Below, piece after piece: positions 9,044 to 17,172 of a stretch of 64,000 nucleotides of DNA. Under the pieces are notes generated by a model, which was given only the letters and a program-made list of their open reading frames with translations, was not told the DNA's origin and did no database searches. Made by a program: the position numbers and the translations under genes. The first letter of the stretch is position 1. Every line of letters begins with the position of its first letter. Origin of the DNA: Paenibacillus sp. LHD-38. Its GTDB lineage: Bacteria; Bacillota; Bacilli; Paenibacillales; Paenibacillaceae. Location: contig NZ_JAVIFU010000031.1 in the NCBI RefSeq assembly GCF_031157315.1, positions 17,952-81,951 on the forward strand, in the 5' to 3' direction.

Positions 9044-9068
9044 TCCTAACCAAATATTAGTTTCAGAA

Positions 9069-9117
9069 GGCGATATTGTTTCCGGTGTTTACGCCGGGAG
9101 CGGTATCGCCCTTTTAT
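9069..9117 (+). terminator. Intrinsic terminator after the HemD-like gene
   Basis: GGCGATA (9069-9075) pairs with TATCGCC (9104-9110), with an inner CCGG/CCGG pair and a T-rich tail CTTTTATTTA. Repeat copy A begins directly at the end of this tail. Confidence 0.75.
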
Positions 9118-9120
9118 TTA

Positions 9121-9221
9121 TATATAAGAATTTATATGTTTTCACATATAAATGTGCTTATATATCTCCGCGAAACGACTGCTTTTGCCACAGAGGACGG
9201 CGACAGCCGTTTACGCTTGTG
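9121..9221 (+). repeat. Structured intergenic repeat, copy A
   Basis: One of five near-identical roughly 100-bp elements in the window. An outer stem TATATAAG (9121-9128)/CTTATATA (9157-9164) encloses a perfect 10-bp stem ATTTATATGT/ACATATAAAT with loop TTTC (9130-9153). The GC-rich 3' half contains ACGGC-GACA-GCCGT, a 5-bp hairpin with a GACA (GNRA-type) loop, and a possible long-range pairing GCGAAA/TTT-A-CGC. The element ends at CTTGTG. It sits immediately after the T tail of the HemD-like gene's terminator. Short reading frames across it recur only because the DNA is repeated, and I do not regard them as genes. Confidence 0.9.
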
Positions 9222-9259
9222 CGTTACGGAAGGTTAAGAATCGCCGCGACAGCGATGAA

Positions 9260-9300
9260 AAAAGGGATCAAGCGCCGGCTGCATTTGCTTGATCCCTTTT
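9260..9300. terminator. Bidirectional intrinsic terminator
   Basis: AAAAGGGATCAAGC (9260-9273) pairs perfectly with GCTTGATCCCTTTT (9287-9300), giving A/T tracts on both sides. It lies downstream of the minus-strand GntR gene and can stop transcription in both directions. Confidence 0.9.
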
Positions 9301-9324
9301 ATTTATGAAGTTTGAGCGTAAGCT

Positions 9325-9954
9325 TTAAAGCGAGTGAAGCAATTTATCCAAATGTTCGAGCGGTCTTTCGAGATTATGCTTCATTAAACGCGCGGCTGCT
9401 TCCGCATCGCGTGCTTCCAGCGCTTTTATAATGGCTTCATGATCATCCACGGCGGCTTGCGACTCCCAATTCGGCCGTTTGATAAAGATATATTTATACC
9501 TTCTAATATGCATTTGCAGGGCGGAGCAAAAGGATAAGATATGTTGGTTATTTGCGATATGTAAAATCGTTTGATGAAATTCTTCATCATATTCCATCGC
9601 TTCATAGAGCTGCTCATCGTTAACATACTCGTTGAAGCTTGCATTGATTGCGCGAAGCTGATCGATATGCTCCTGTTGGATGTTTTGGACCGCGAGCTCG
9701 GCTGCTAGTGCCTGAAGTGCGGTAAGGGGCGCGTACAGCTTTATGATATCTTCCTTCTCCAGCGTCGTGACGCGCGTTTCCTTGCCGGGAAAAGTTTGGA
9801 TCAGCCCTTGAACCTCGAGTAATTGAAAGGCTTCTCTTACTGGGGTGCGGCTTACGCCAAGCGCCTCGGACAGCTCGGTATCGTTTAGCTTCTCCCCAGG
9901 CTGGAGCGTGCCATCTATAATCCATTTTTGCAGCTGGCTTAAGGTACGATTCAA
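9325..9954 (-). CDS. GntR-family regulator, FCD subfamily, N-terminus apparently shortened
   Basis: Transcription regulator of 209 residues. The winged-helix domain contains L-Q-P-G-E-K-L-N-D-T-E-L-S and G-V-S-R-T-P-V-R-E-A-F (residues about 16-45). The C-terminal helical FCD ligand domain shows the metal-type pattern with E-F-H-Q-T-I-L and N-N-Q-H. The frame begins at a TTG directly before N-R-T-L-S-Q-L, with an in-frame stop (TAA) five codons further upstream, so the usual 8-15 residues before the first helix, including the normal Y of the 'VYxxL' motif, are absent. The opposite strand is an equally 5'-truncated MFS gene, so a deletion between two divergent genes is likely. Whether the shortened protein is made is uncertain. 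Confidence 0.82.
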   Translation of the reverse strand: MNRTLSQLQKWIIDGTLQPGEKLNDTELSEALGVSRTPVREAFQLLEVQGLIQTFPGKETRVTTLEKEDIIKLYAPLTALQALAAELAVQNIQQEHIDQLRAINASFNEYVNDEQLYEAMEYDEEFHQTILHIANNQHILSFCSALQMHIRRYKYIFIKRPNWESQAAVDDHEAIIKALEARDAEAAARLMKHNLERPLEHLDKLLHSL

Positions 9955-10032
9955 TCGGTTGTCCCGGCATTATTTCCAATCCTAAAAGATTCGTTATCGC
10001 TCACCTACGCCCAAATCGGACTGATCTCGTTA

Positions 10033-11076
10033 ATGATCAATATTACGGCGGCCATGCTTCAGCCCGTCATCGGCATATTATCCGATTCACATCCGAAGCC
10101 GATGCTGCTCCCAATCGGAATGTTGTTTACGATGGGGGGCGTGGCGGCGTTGTCCTATGCGACGCATTTCTGGATGGTGATGGCAGCCGTCATGCTGATC
10201 GGCGTCGGTTCAGCGGTTTTCCACCCGGCCTCCGCGCGCGTCTCCTATTTGGCTTCAGGGGCGAAAAAAGGTACGGGGCAGTCGATTTTTCAATTTGGCG
10301 GAAACATTGGACAGTCGCTGGCTCCCATTATGACTGCAGTGCTGTTCGTGCATACGGGTCAACAGGGGGTTATCTGGTTCGCTCTCGTCGTTACGATCGG
10401 CATTGTAATTCAATTCAATGTTGCAAAATGGTATGGGAAGCAGCTTGCGCTTGTGCCTGCCATTCATCAAAAAAACGCAGCTAAGCCAGCCTCGAAATTG
10501 AACGTATCGACAGGTAAGGTCATTTTTGCTATTACGATTCTAATGATTCTTGTTTTTTCTAAAAATGTGTACATCGCCGCAATCAGCAGCTATTATTCCT
10601 TTTACGCGATCGATCATTTTGGTCTCTCCGTCAGTCATGCGCAAATGGTGCTGTTTGTTTTTCTTGCTGCGAATGTCATTGGTTTATTGCTAGGGGGAGT
10701 GCTCGCTGATAAATTCAGCAGACGCAGCTTAATTTGGTTTTCTATTTTAGGAACGGCACCGTTTGCCCTGCTGCTGCCCTATGCGAATCTAACCTTTTCG
10801 GTCATCTTAATTTTCTTCACGGGACTTATATTGGCATCTGCATTTTCCGTCATATTGGTTTATGCGAACGAGCTGCTGCCGGGTAGGATTGGACTTGTCT
10901 CGGGTGTGTTCTTCGGAATGGCGTTTGGTCTTGCCGGCATAGGCTCGGCTATCCTCGGCAACTTAGCGGATGCCATGGGCATCGAGTTTGTTTTAAGATG
11001 CACTTCGTATTTGCCGCTGCTTGGTATGCTGACGATCCTGCTGCCTTCCGATCGGAAGGCTGCTGCAAGCAATTAG
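10033..11076 (+). CDS. MFS transporter, fosmidomycin-resistance (Fsr) type, 5'-truncated
   Basis: Major-facilitator efflux protein closely resembling E. coli Fsr: M-L-Q-P-V-I-G then S-D, V-F-H-P-A-S-A-R-V, G-Q-S-I-F-Q-F-G-G-N, and in the second half E-L-L-P-G-R-I-G-L-V-S-G. Homology does not begin at the first ATG (10033). It runs upstream in frame to about 9946 (T-I-Q-S-V-V-P-A-L-F-P-I-L), where the frame meets a TAA at 9940 and the start of the divergent GntR gene. The real start and roughly 25-40 N-terminal residues, including the first half of TM1, are missing, and no start codon precedes the homologous part. It is probably a non-functional or internally initiated remnant, 347 residues from 10033 against about 400 for the family. 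Confidence 0.85.
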   Translation: MINITAAMLQPVIGILSDSHPKPMLLPIGMLFTMGGVAALSYATHFWMVMAAVMLIGVGSAVFHPASARVSYLASGAKKGTGQSIFQFGGNIGQSLAPIMTAVLFVHTGQQGVIWFALVVTIGIVIQFNVAKWYGKQLALVPAIHQKNAAKPASKLNVSTGKVIFAITILMILVFSKNVYIAAISSYYSFYAIDHFGLSVSHAQMVLFVFLAANVIGLLLGGVLADKFSRRSLIWFSILGTAPFALLLPYANLTFSVILIFFTGLILASAFSVILVYANELLPGRIGLVSGVFFGMAFGLAGIGSAILGNLADAMGIEFVLRCTSYLPLLGMLTILLPSDRKAAASN

Positions 11077-11190
11077 GCCAAGTGGTAAAAGGGAAGTAAG
11101 GCATTTGGAATTGGCTGGAAGCATAAGGATAAGAAGGAAAGGCGAGGCAGCATTTTAATCGAAACGTATTCGAGGACGATTTTCTCACTA

Positions 11191-11228
11191 GGACAATTTC
11201 CGCGTTGTCCCCGCACACATACTATAAT
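11191..11228 (+). promoter_or_regulatory. Inverted repeat and -10 box before a tiny membrane-peptide gene
   Basis: GGACAA (11191-11196) and TTGTCC (11205-11210) form a perfect dyad with an 8-bp spacer. TATAAT (11223-11228) follows, 40 bp before the GTG start of the 28-codon gene. No good -35 hexamer is seen at normal spacing, so the dyad may be an activator site. The rest of the 11077-11267 gap shows no gene I recognise. Confidence 0.45.
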
Positions 11229-11267
11229 GGTGTATAGCCTAATCGGTGCTGGAAGGGGAGTAGCGCT

Positions 11268-11354
11268 GTGAGTAAGCGGACTTTAATGGTGGTATCGCTT
11301 GTCATTTATGCATTGCTAGCCATTTTATTCGTGGTTTTGTCTATTTTCGAATAA
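11268..11354 (+). CDS. Tiny single-pass membrane peptide (28 aa)
   Basis: Short gene: GTG start with GGAAGGGGAG seven bases upstream, 28 codons and TAA. The peptide starts M-S-K-R-T and is otherwise one hydrophobic helix ending S-I-F-E, so a single membrane span is likely. A TATAAT box and a dyad precede it, and a perfect 14-bp hairpin follows within 13 bp, so it has the structure of a complete mini transcription unit. A similar unit is at 30375 (GTG, M-S-K-K-R, one hydrophobic helix, hairpin directly after). Function unknown; a spore or envelope peptide or a small-membrane regulator are possibilities only. Confidence 0.55.
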   Translation: MSKRTLMVVSLVIYALLAILFVVLSIFE

Positions 11355-11366
11355 ACACATAACAGC

Positions 11367-11414
11367 GCAAGGGCTGCCTCGTGAGTAGAATAATCTGCTG
11401 GAGGCAGCCCTTGC
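11367..11414. terminator. Strong hairpin between convergent genes
   Basis: GCAAGGGCTGCCTC (11367-11380) pairs perfectly over 14 bp with GAGGCAGCCCTTGC (11401-11414). The tail is only moderately T-rich. It lies between the tiny peptide gene and the convergent AraC gene and probably serves both. Confidence 0.75.
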
Positions 11415-11433
11415 TTATGGAAGAAAGCCATTA

Positions 11434-12348
11434 TTATTGGCCACGCGTTTCTTGACTAAGCTTCATTTTACGGTAATCCTTTGGAACAACACCCTTCGTC
11501 TCGCGAAAAATACGCGAAAACGTTTTATAGGATCCGTAGCCGACTTCGAGCGCAATTTCGGCGACACTCATATCCGTAGATACAAGCAGGCTGCACGCAT
11601 GGCGCAAGCGCAAATCATGCAGGAAATGTACGAAGGTTTGTCCGGTTGTCTGCTTAATCACCTCGCTGATCCGGGAAACGCTGAGGGAAAAGCGGCTTGC
11701 AAGATCAGACAGAGCAAGCTCGTCCTGGTAATGGCGATGAATGTAATGGATGATTGGCCATATGGAGGCGCTAGACCGCGAAGCGAGCTTGGAGACGGCC
11801 GTTGAAGGCGCTGCCTTGCGGCGATAACGGTCAAAGCAAACCAATATCTCTTTTAACTTCACTTGCAGCATCGTGCGCCGCCAAGGCTCTTTCCCCTTAT
11901 ACTCTTGGAACATCTCCTCAATCAGCTGTTTCATCCGTTCATTGTCAGCGCCGCTTAGCTGTACGAATGGAGGCAGCGTGTTCTGATCAATCAGATCCAT
12001 AAGGCCCTCTTCCTGCCCTGGCTCCATTAATAGATCCATGCTGAACATACAGTTATACAAAACCAAGGTGCTTCCGGGCTCCGTAAACAGCTCATGCACC
12101 TGGTAGGGCAATACGAATGTAAACGTGCCTGGCAGCATTTGATGCCGGGCATCGTTGATGGATTCGGAGCCTCTGCCGTCGGCTACATACGAAAATTCCA
12201 AAAAATCATGACGATGCGGACGAAAGCCGTGATAGAGGCGGTTCATGCTGATATGGAGAGGCGATGAGGTATTCATATTTGGATACGTTTTCAGATAATC
12301 AGGTATGTAAGTCATGAATGATTCAAATCCTCCGAAAAACTGAGACAT
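11434..12348 (-). CDS. AraC-family transcriptional regulator
   Basis: Sugar-type AraC regulator of 304 residues. The N-terminal half is a cupin-like effector domain with H-R-H-D-F-L-E-F-S and F-V-L-P-Y-Q-V-H-E-L-F. The C-terminal hundred residues form the double helix-turn-helix: L-A-S-R-F-S-L-S-V-S-R-I-S-E-V-I then V-A-E-I-A-L-E-V-G-Y and F-S-R-I-F-R-E. The start is uncertain: the longest frame starts at 12348 without a clear ribosome site, while an in-frame ATG at 12315 has GGAGG about 13 bases upstream. It is divergent from the Gfo/Idh/MocA gene across 125 bp, so it very likely controls that operon in response to the sugar. Confidence 0.92.
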   Translation of the reverse strand: MSQFFGGFESFMTYIPDYLKTYPNMNTSSPLHISMNRLYHGFRPHRHDFLEFSYVADGRGSESINDARHQMLPGTFTFVLPYQVHELFTEPGSTLVLYNCMFSMDLLMEPGQEEGLMDLIDQNTLPPFVQLSGADNERMKQLIEEMFQEYKGKEPWRRTMLQVKLKEILVCFDRYRRKAAPSTAVSKLASRSSASIWPIIHYIHRHYQDELALSDLASRFSLSVSRISEVIKQTTGQTFVHFLHDLRLRHACSLLVSTDMSVAEIALEVGYGSYKTFSRIFRETKGVVPKDYRKMKLSQETRGQ

Positions 12349-12473
12349 TTAACGAAAAACAAGCACGATTTCTAATCCCGTTTATTCTAACATAAATAAC
12401 GAGATCAAGCGTTAGCAAAATGAATGCTTATAAAACGAGCTTTGCCTTATAAAAAATCGCAGGAGGAATTCTA

Positions 12474-13556
12474 ATGACTACTGAAAATAAAACGAGAATA
12501 GGCATTATCGGCGCGGGTAATATCGGCAATGTCCATGCAGGCGAATTTTCGAAGCTTGGTGACGATTGTGTTATTACGGCGGTAACCGACCTGGATTTGT
12601 CGCGCGCAGAGAAGATGGCGAAGCAGTTCGGCATTGAAAATGTAATCGCTTCAAATGATGAACTGATCGGGCGGTCGGATATCGATGCCATCATTATTGG
12701 CGTACCTAACCAATTTCATGCACCGCTGGCTGTACAAGCGCTAGCGGCTGGCAAACATGTGCTGTTGGAGAAGCCGATGGGCATCAACAGCGATGCAGCG
12801 CGTCAAATTTTAAACGCAAGCGAAGCATCGGACCGCATCGTTATGGTTGCTCATCAAATGCGCTGGGAATCTGTCGCGATGCAAATTAAAGAGCAAATTG
12901 ATCGGGGCGAGCTAGGTAAAATCTATTCGGCGAAAACAGGTTGGTTCCGCCGCAAAGGCATTCCGGGCTGGGGCACATGGTTTACCCAAATGGATCAATC
13001 CGGCGGCGGTCCGCTAATCGATATCGGCGTTCATATGCTTGACCTTGCGTTATACTTAATGGGCAATCCGAAGCCAGTTTCGGTTTATGGCTCTACCTAT
13101 GCAGAGTTCGGCCCAAGCCGCAAAGGGATCGGAACATGGGGAACGCCGGATTGGGACGGAACTTATGACGTAGAGGATTTGGCAATGGCATTGATTAAAA
13201 TGGAAGACGGCAGTACGCTTTCGCTGGAAGTGAGCTGGGCGGTCCACATGGATACGGACAATTCCCCGTTCATACACGTGATGGGTTCAGAGGGCGGAGC
13301 CAGCTACCGCGGTTCCGAAGGCAAGCTGCTTACTGAAAAGTTCGATCGTCCCATTGAAAGCGTGCTGAGCAAATCGGACAATGACGAAGGAGAACGCGCA
13401 CGTCTAAGCCGTCACTTCTTGGCATGCATCCGTGAAGGCAAACAGCCGATTACTTCTGTGCTTTCAGGCTTTACGAACAACCTGGTGCTGGATGCCATTT
13501 ACGAATCATCCCGCACGGGCAATGAAGTGAAACTGGATTGGAATTTAAATAAATAA
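12474..13556 (+). CDS. Gfo/Idh/MocA family NAD(P)-dependent oxidoreductase
   Basis: Sugar or inositol dehydrogenase-type enzyme, 360 residues. The N-terminal Rossmann fold has G-I-I-G-A-G-N-I-G (about residues 9-17). The conserved L-L-E-K-P-M-G segment follows near residue 98, and a D-I-G-V-H-M-L-D motif near 183-190 supplies the catalytic-type Asp and His. A strong AGGAGG precedes ATG. It is followed after 30 bp by an isomerase/epimerase gene, a frequent pairing in pathways that oxidise and epimerise a sugar or polyol. The substrate cannot be named from sequence. The divergent AraC gene suggests sugar induction. Confidence 0.92.
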   Translation: MTTENKTRIGIIGAGNIGNVHAGEFSKLGDDCVITAVTDLDLSRAEKMAKQFGIENVIASNDELIGRSDIDAIIIGVPNQFHAPLAVQALAAGKHVLLEKPMGINSDAARQILNASEASDRIVMVAHQMRWESVAMQIKEQIDRGELGKIYSAKTGWFRRKGIPGWGTWFTQMDQSGGGPLIDIGVHMLDLALYLMGNPKPVSVYGSTYAEFGPSRKGIGTWGTPDWDGTYDVEDLAMALIKMEDGSTLSLEVSWAVHMDTDNSPFIHVMGSEGGASYRGSEGKLLTEKFDRPIESVLSKSDNDEGERARLSRHFLACIREGKQPITSVLSGFTNNLVLDAIYESSRTGNEVKLDWNLNK

Positions 13557-13586
13557 TATCATAGATGAAAATGAGGAGGTTTTTAC

Positions 13587-14423
13587 ATGTTGAGAGGGTT
13601 AACAGGCGCAGGGCTTGGACGTATTGAAAGCGATGAGCGCCTCATCGAGCTTGCTGGAGCATACGGCTTCCAAGCCGTAGATTTAGATGCCGGATCGCTT
13701 ATCGAACGTCATGGAGTGGAGAAAGCACGAGACCTTCTGGCGAGCAATGGCTTGGTGATTGGATCGATCGGATTGCCTGTGGAATGGAGAACGACAGAAG
13801 AGGCTTTTCTTGAGGGTTTAGAAAAGTTGGCAAGTGCTGCTTCGGCAGCAGCGGCTCTTGGCTGCACAAGCTGCTGTACCTATATCCTGCCGTCAACGGA
13901 TTTGAAAGCCGCGCGTTTCATGGCGCTTGCCACGCGCAGATTGCGTACCTGTGCGCAAATATTAGGCGCTTACGGAATTCGACTTGGTCTTGAATTCGTT
14001 GGCCCGCATCATTTGCGTACTCGCTGGGCGAACCCGTTTATATGGACGCTTGAGGAGACGCTGGAGTGGATCGACGCGATTGGCGAGAGTAATGTCGGAT
14101 TGTTGTTTGATGCTTATCATTGGTATACGAATGAGTTGACCACTGCGGATATCGAAGCGCTTCGCGCCGATCAAATCGTCCATGTGCATATTAATGATGC
14201 GCCAAACGTTCCTGTTGAGGAAGCACTTGATAATGGCCGGATTTATCCAGGTGAAGGTGTTATTGATTTGGCTGGTTTTCTGAAGTCACTTGCGAAAATC
14301 GGCTACAAAGGAACCGTATCGCAGGAGATTTTGACGGCAGAAGCGCCAACACAGTCACCAGAGGAGCTTGTTCAGCGCTCTAAAGCAGGATTTGATAAGG
14401 TATTTGGAGCAGCAGGCTTGTAA
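13587..14423 (+). CDS. Sugar phosphate isomerase/epimerase (xylose-isomerase-like TIM barrel)
   Basis: AP-endonuclease-2/xylose-isomerase-like TIM barrel protein of 278 residues. Metal-ligand motifs of the superfamily are visible: L-G-L-E-F-V-G (Glu), L-L-F-D-A-Y-H (Asp and His), H-V-H-I-N-D (His, Asp) and V-S-Q-E-I-L (Glu). Members interconvert keto sugars or act as 2-keto-myo-inositol dehydratase-like enzymes. GAGGAGG precedes ATG. It is co-transcribed with the oxidoreductase upstream, and a strong terminator follows, so the two form a two-gene unit. The exact reaction is unknown. Confidence 0.9.
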   Translation: MLRGLTGAGLGRIESDERLIELAGAYGFQAVDLDAGSLIERHGVEKARDLLASNGLVIGSIGLPVEWRTTEEAFLEGLEKLASAASAAAALGCTSCCTYILPSTDLKAARFMALATRRLRTCAQILGAYGIRLGLEFVGPHHLRTRWANPFIWTLEETLEWIDAIGESNVGLLFDAYHWYTNELTTADIEALRADQIVHVHINDAPNVPVEEALDNGRIYPGEGVIDLAGFLKSLAKIGYKGTVSQEILTAEAPTQSPEELVQRSKAGFDKVFGAAGL

Positions 14424-14456
14424 ATTTTAAAAAGCTAGGTTCACTCTTATTGTGCG

Positions 14457-14497
14457 AAATCGTTGTAGGCATCGGCAGGTGCTTACAACGATTTTTT
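14457..14497 (+). terminator. Intrinsic terminator after the isomerase gene
   Basis: AAATCGTTGTA (14457-14467) pairs with TACAACGATTT (14484-14494), with T residues to 14496. Repeat copy B starts six bases after the T run. Confidence 0.9.
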
Positions 14498-14502
14498 GTT
14501 TA

Positions 14503-14602
14503 TATATAAGAATTTATAAGTTTTCACTTATAAATGTGCTTATATATCTCCGCGAAACGATAGCTTTTGCCATTGAGGACGGCGACAGCCGTTTACGCTT
14601 GT
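14503..14602 (+). repeat. Structured intergenic repeat, copy B (with compensatory change)
   Basis: Same element as copy A. The inner stem here reads ATTTATAAGT/ACTTATAAAT: the T of the 5' arm (14519) and its partner A in the 3' arm (14528) are swapped to A and T, so pairing is kept. Other differences (TAG for CTG, CATTGAG for CACAGAG) lie in the unpaired middle. It starts just behind the isomerase terminator's T tract. Confidence 0.9.
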
Positions 14603-14639
14603 TCTGCCTCATTCGTAACGGCAGCCGTCATTTAATTGA

Positions 14640-14662
14640 AGTGCTTGCCGCATGCAAGCGCT
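14640..14662. promoter_or_regulatory. Imperfect dyad upstream of the GH95 gene
   Basis: AGTGCTTGC (14640-14648) and GCAAGCGCT (14654-14662) form a 9-bp inverted repeat with one G/T mismatch around a 5-bp centre. It lies 120 bp before the GH95 start and contains AAGCGCT, reminiscent of the core of a cre (CcpA) site but matching that consensus poorly. It could be an operator. Apart from this, 14603-14782 shows only the GH95 leader. Confidence 0.35.
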
Positions 14663-14782
14663 AATTTTCATATGAATTTTTACGAAATCTGATGGGTACT
14701 GTACGAGAGGTATATTCCGTTATGATGGATAATAACCGTTTTTTTATGATCATAAAACGAGAGATAACAGGAGACCAACAAT

Positions 14783-17167
14783 ATGGGCTATGGGTCAGAG
14801 CAGGTACATCCGTTGAACCTTTGGTATAAGCAGCCGGCTTCCCGCTGGGAAGAAGCGCTGCCGATCGGCAATGGCCGAATGGGCGGCATGGTATTTGGCG
14901 GCGTAGATAAGGAACGCGTTCAATTAAATGAAGATACGTTGTGGTCAGGCTTTCCGCGCGATACGAACAATTACGAGGTATTGCGCTATTTAAAGCGTTC
15001 GCGCGAACTAATCAAGGAAAAACGATTTGTTGAAGCAGAACAGCTTGTAGAAGCAAAAATGTTAGGGACGAACACGGAATCCTACCAGCCTATGGGCGAC
15101 TGGTACGTAGTGCAGCATTTTTCTGCGAATAATAGTCGGCCGGAAGACTATGTCCGCAGGCTTGATATTGATTCAGGGATCGCTTCTACGCGGTTTCAAG
15201 TCGGGCAAACGGAATTTATGCGAGAGATATTCGTAAGCGCGGTCGATCAAGTGATATGCGCAAGATATGAAGCGAGTGGCGATCAATGTCTGGAGCTCAC
15301 GGCTTCGCTGCAAGCACCGGTGCAGTTTGCTCTTTCATCTGCCGATGGCGTGGCAATCGTGCTGCATGGACGCTGTCCGAGCCATGTAGCAGACAATTAT
15401 ATGGGAGATCATCCAAGAGCCGTGCAGTATGAGGATAATCGCGCCATTACTTTTCAGGCTAAGCTTCAAGTGGTTGTTGACGGCGGTCATGTATCGATAA
15501 GCAATGATAACGAGCTAACGATTCATGGCGCCCGTACGGCTACCTTTCTGCTCAGTGCCGCGACCAGCTTCGAGAAATTTGATCAACAACCTTTCAAGAG
15601 CGAGGCTGAGCTAAGCGAAAGAAATAACCATTTGCTCGCGGCAGCTTTATCACTTGGCTATGAGCAGCTGAGAGAACGGCATACTCGGGATCACCGCCAA
15701 TTATTTCAGCGGGTGAGCATCGATTTAGGACAAACGCCGAACGCGCTATTACCGACCGACGAGCGTCTGGAGGCGTATAAGAGAGGCGAGCAGGATCCCC
15801 AGTTGGAAGCTTTGTATTTCCAATATGGCCGATATTTGCTTATGGCAAGCTCCCGTCCCGGGACACAGCCTGCTAATTTGCAGGGGATATGGAATGACCG
15901 TGTTCAACCGCCTTGGAACAGCGACTATACAACAAATATAAATACGCAAATGAATTACTGGCCAGCCGAGCTGGCTAACTTGAGCGAATGCCATGAGCCA
16001 TTGTTTCAGCTTATAGAGGAGCTTAGCGAGTCGGGCGCACGCACGGCAGCCATTCATTACAACAGCGCGGGATGGGTAGCGCATCACAATGTAGATCTTT
16101 GGCGGACATCGACACCGACCGCGGGACATCCGAGCTGGGCCTTCTGGCCGCTGGGCGGAGTTTGGCTGACTCAGCATTTGTGGGAGCATTATTTATACAA
16201 CCCGGATGAAGCCTTTTTGCGGGAGAAAGCTTATCCCCTAATGAAGGGAGCGGCGCTATTTTGTTTGGATTGGCTGCAGGAGAACGAAGACGGGCTGCTG
16301 ATGACGGCACCTTCCACTTCGCCGGAGAACAAGTTTTTGACCGCGCAGGGCGAGGTGAGCAGCGTAGCGGAATCGTCTGCCATGGATATTACCTTAATCG
16401 GTGAGCTGTTCGATCATTGCCTAATCGCGGCGGGGCTGCTGCAGCAGGATGATTCGTTTGCTCAGCGGTTAGAAGAGGCAAGGCGCAAGCTTCCTCCGCT
16501 GCAAATTGCGCCATGCGGTTTATTGCAGGAATGGCATGAGCATTTCGAAGAGCATGAGCCAGGACATCGCCATGTTTCTCATCTGTACGGTTTATATCCG
16601 GGAACAACGATCAATTCGGAGGCTGCGCCAGAGCTGGTCGAAGCAAGCAGGCTATCCTTGGAGAGCCGCATCAGGAGCGGGGGCGGCCATACAGGCTGGA
16701 GCTGTGCGTGGCTCATTAACCTATACGCGCGACTCAAGGACTCAGAGTCCTCGTATCGCTTTATCCATACACTGCTTGCGCGATCAACGCACCCGAATTT
16801 ATTCGATGATCATCCGCCGTTTCAAATTGACGGCAACTTTGGCGGTACGGCTGGCATAGCCGAGCTGCTGCTGCAAAGTCATTTGGATGGCATCGCGCTT
16901 CTGCCGGCGCTGCCTGCAGCTTGGCCGGACGGTTATGTTAAAGGCCTCAAGGCAAGAGGCGGCTTTGTCGTCGATATCGAATGGATTGGCGGAAAGCTGG
17001 CGGGAGGCCGAATTTACTCCACCCATGGAGCGGTATGCAGACTTCAATCCAAGGATTCTATCCGAATTCAGGCTTCTGATGGCATCTTCATAGACGCATC
17101 GAAGGCATTCAAGACCATTAAAAACGAATGGTATAGCATCATAATTGCACCTAAAGAAGGGGAGTAA
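14783..17167 (+). CDS. GH95 alpha-L-fucosidase-type glycoside hydrolase
   Basis: Enzyme of 794 residues removing alpha-1,2-linked L-fucose (some GH95 members act on L-galactose). The (alpha/alpha)6 barrel residues known from Bifidobacterium AfcA are all present: Asn385 and Asn387 in T-T-N-I-N-T-Q, the acid Glu515 in T-S-P-E-N-K, and Asp683 in Q-I-D-G-N-F-G. The N-terminal beta domain begins L-W-Y-K-Q-P-A with I-G-N-G-R-M-G-G. There is no signal peptide, so it acts in the cytoplasm on imported oligosaccharides. AGGAGA precedes ATG. The GH3 gene follows after 5 bp, so the two are co-transcribed. Fucose-on-galactose substrates such as xyloglucan or mucin-type side chains are an inference from the GH42 and GH3 neighbours. 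Confidence 0.93.
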   Translation: MGYGSEQVHPLNLWYKQPASRWEEALPIGNGRMGGMVFGGVDKERVQLNEDTLWSGFPRDTNNYEVLRYLKRSRELIKEKRFVEAEQLVEAKMLGTNTESYQPMGDWYVVQHFSANNSRPEDYVRRLDIDSGIASTRFQVGQTEFMREIFVSAVDQVICARYEASGDQCLELTASLQAPVQFALSSADGVAIVLHGRCPSHVADNYMGDHPRAVQYEDNRAITFQAKLQVVVDGGHVSISNDNELTIHGARTATFLLSAATSFEKFDQQPFKSEAELSERNNHLLAAALSLGYEQLRERHTRDHRQLFQRVSIDLGQTPNALLPTDERLEAYKRGEQDPQLEALYFQYGRYLLMASSRPGTQPANLQGIWNDRVQPPWNSDYTTNINTQMNYWPAELANLSECHEPLFQLIEELSESGARTAAIHYNSAGWVAHHNVDLWRTSTPTAGHPSWAFWPLGGVWLTQHLWEHYLYNPDEAFLREKAYPLMKGAALFCLDWLQENEDGLLMTAPSTSPENKFLTAQGEVSSVAESSAMDITLIGELFDHCLIAAGLLQQDDSFAQRLEEARRKLPPLQIAPCGLLQEWHEHFEEHEPGHRHVSHLYGLYPGTTINSEAAPELVEASRLSLESRIRSGGGHTGWSCAWLINLYARLKDSESSYRFIHTLLARSTHPNLFDDHPPFQIDGNFGGTAGIAELLLQSHLDGIALLPALPAAWPDGYVKGLKARGGFVVDIEWIGGKLAGGRIYSTHGAVCRLQSKDSIRIQASDGIFIDASKAFKTIKNEWYSIIIAPKEGE

Positions 17168-17172
17168 CCATA

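Noticed and set aside
9121..9300. Interpreting the repeat as a CRISPR array or riboswitch
   Set aside because: Copies are kilobases apart with no spacers, and they lie behind terminators rather than in 5' leaders, so neither explanation fits.
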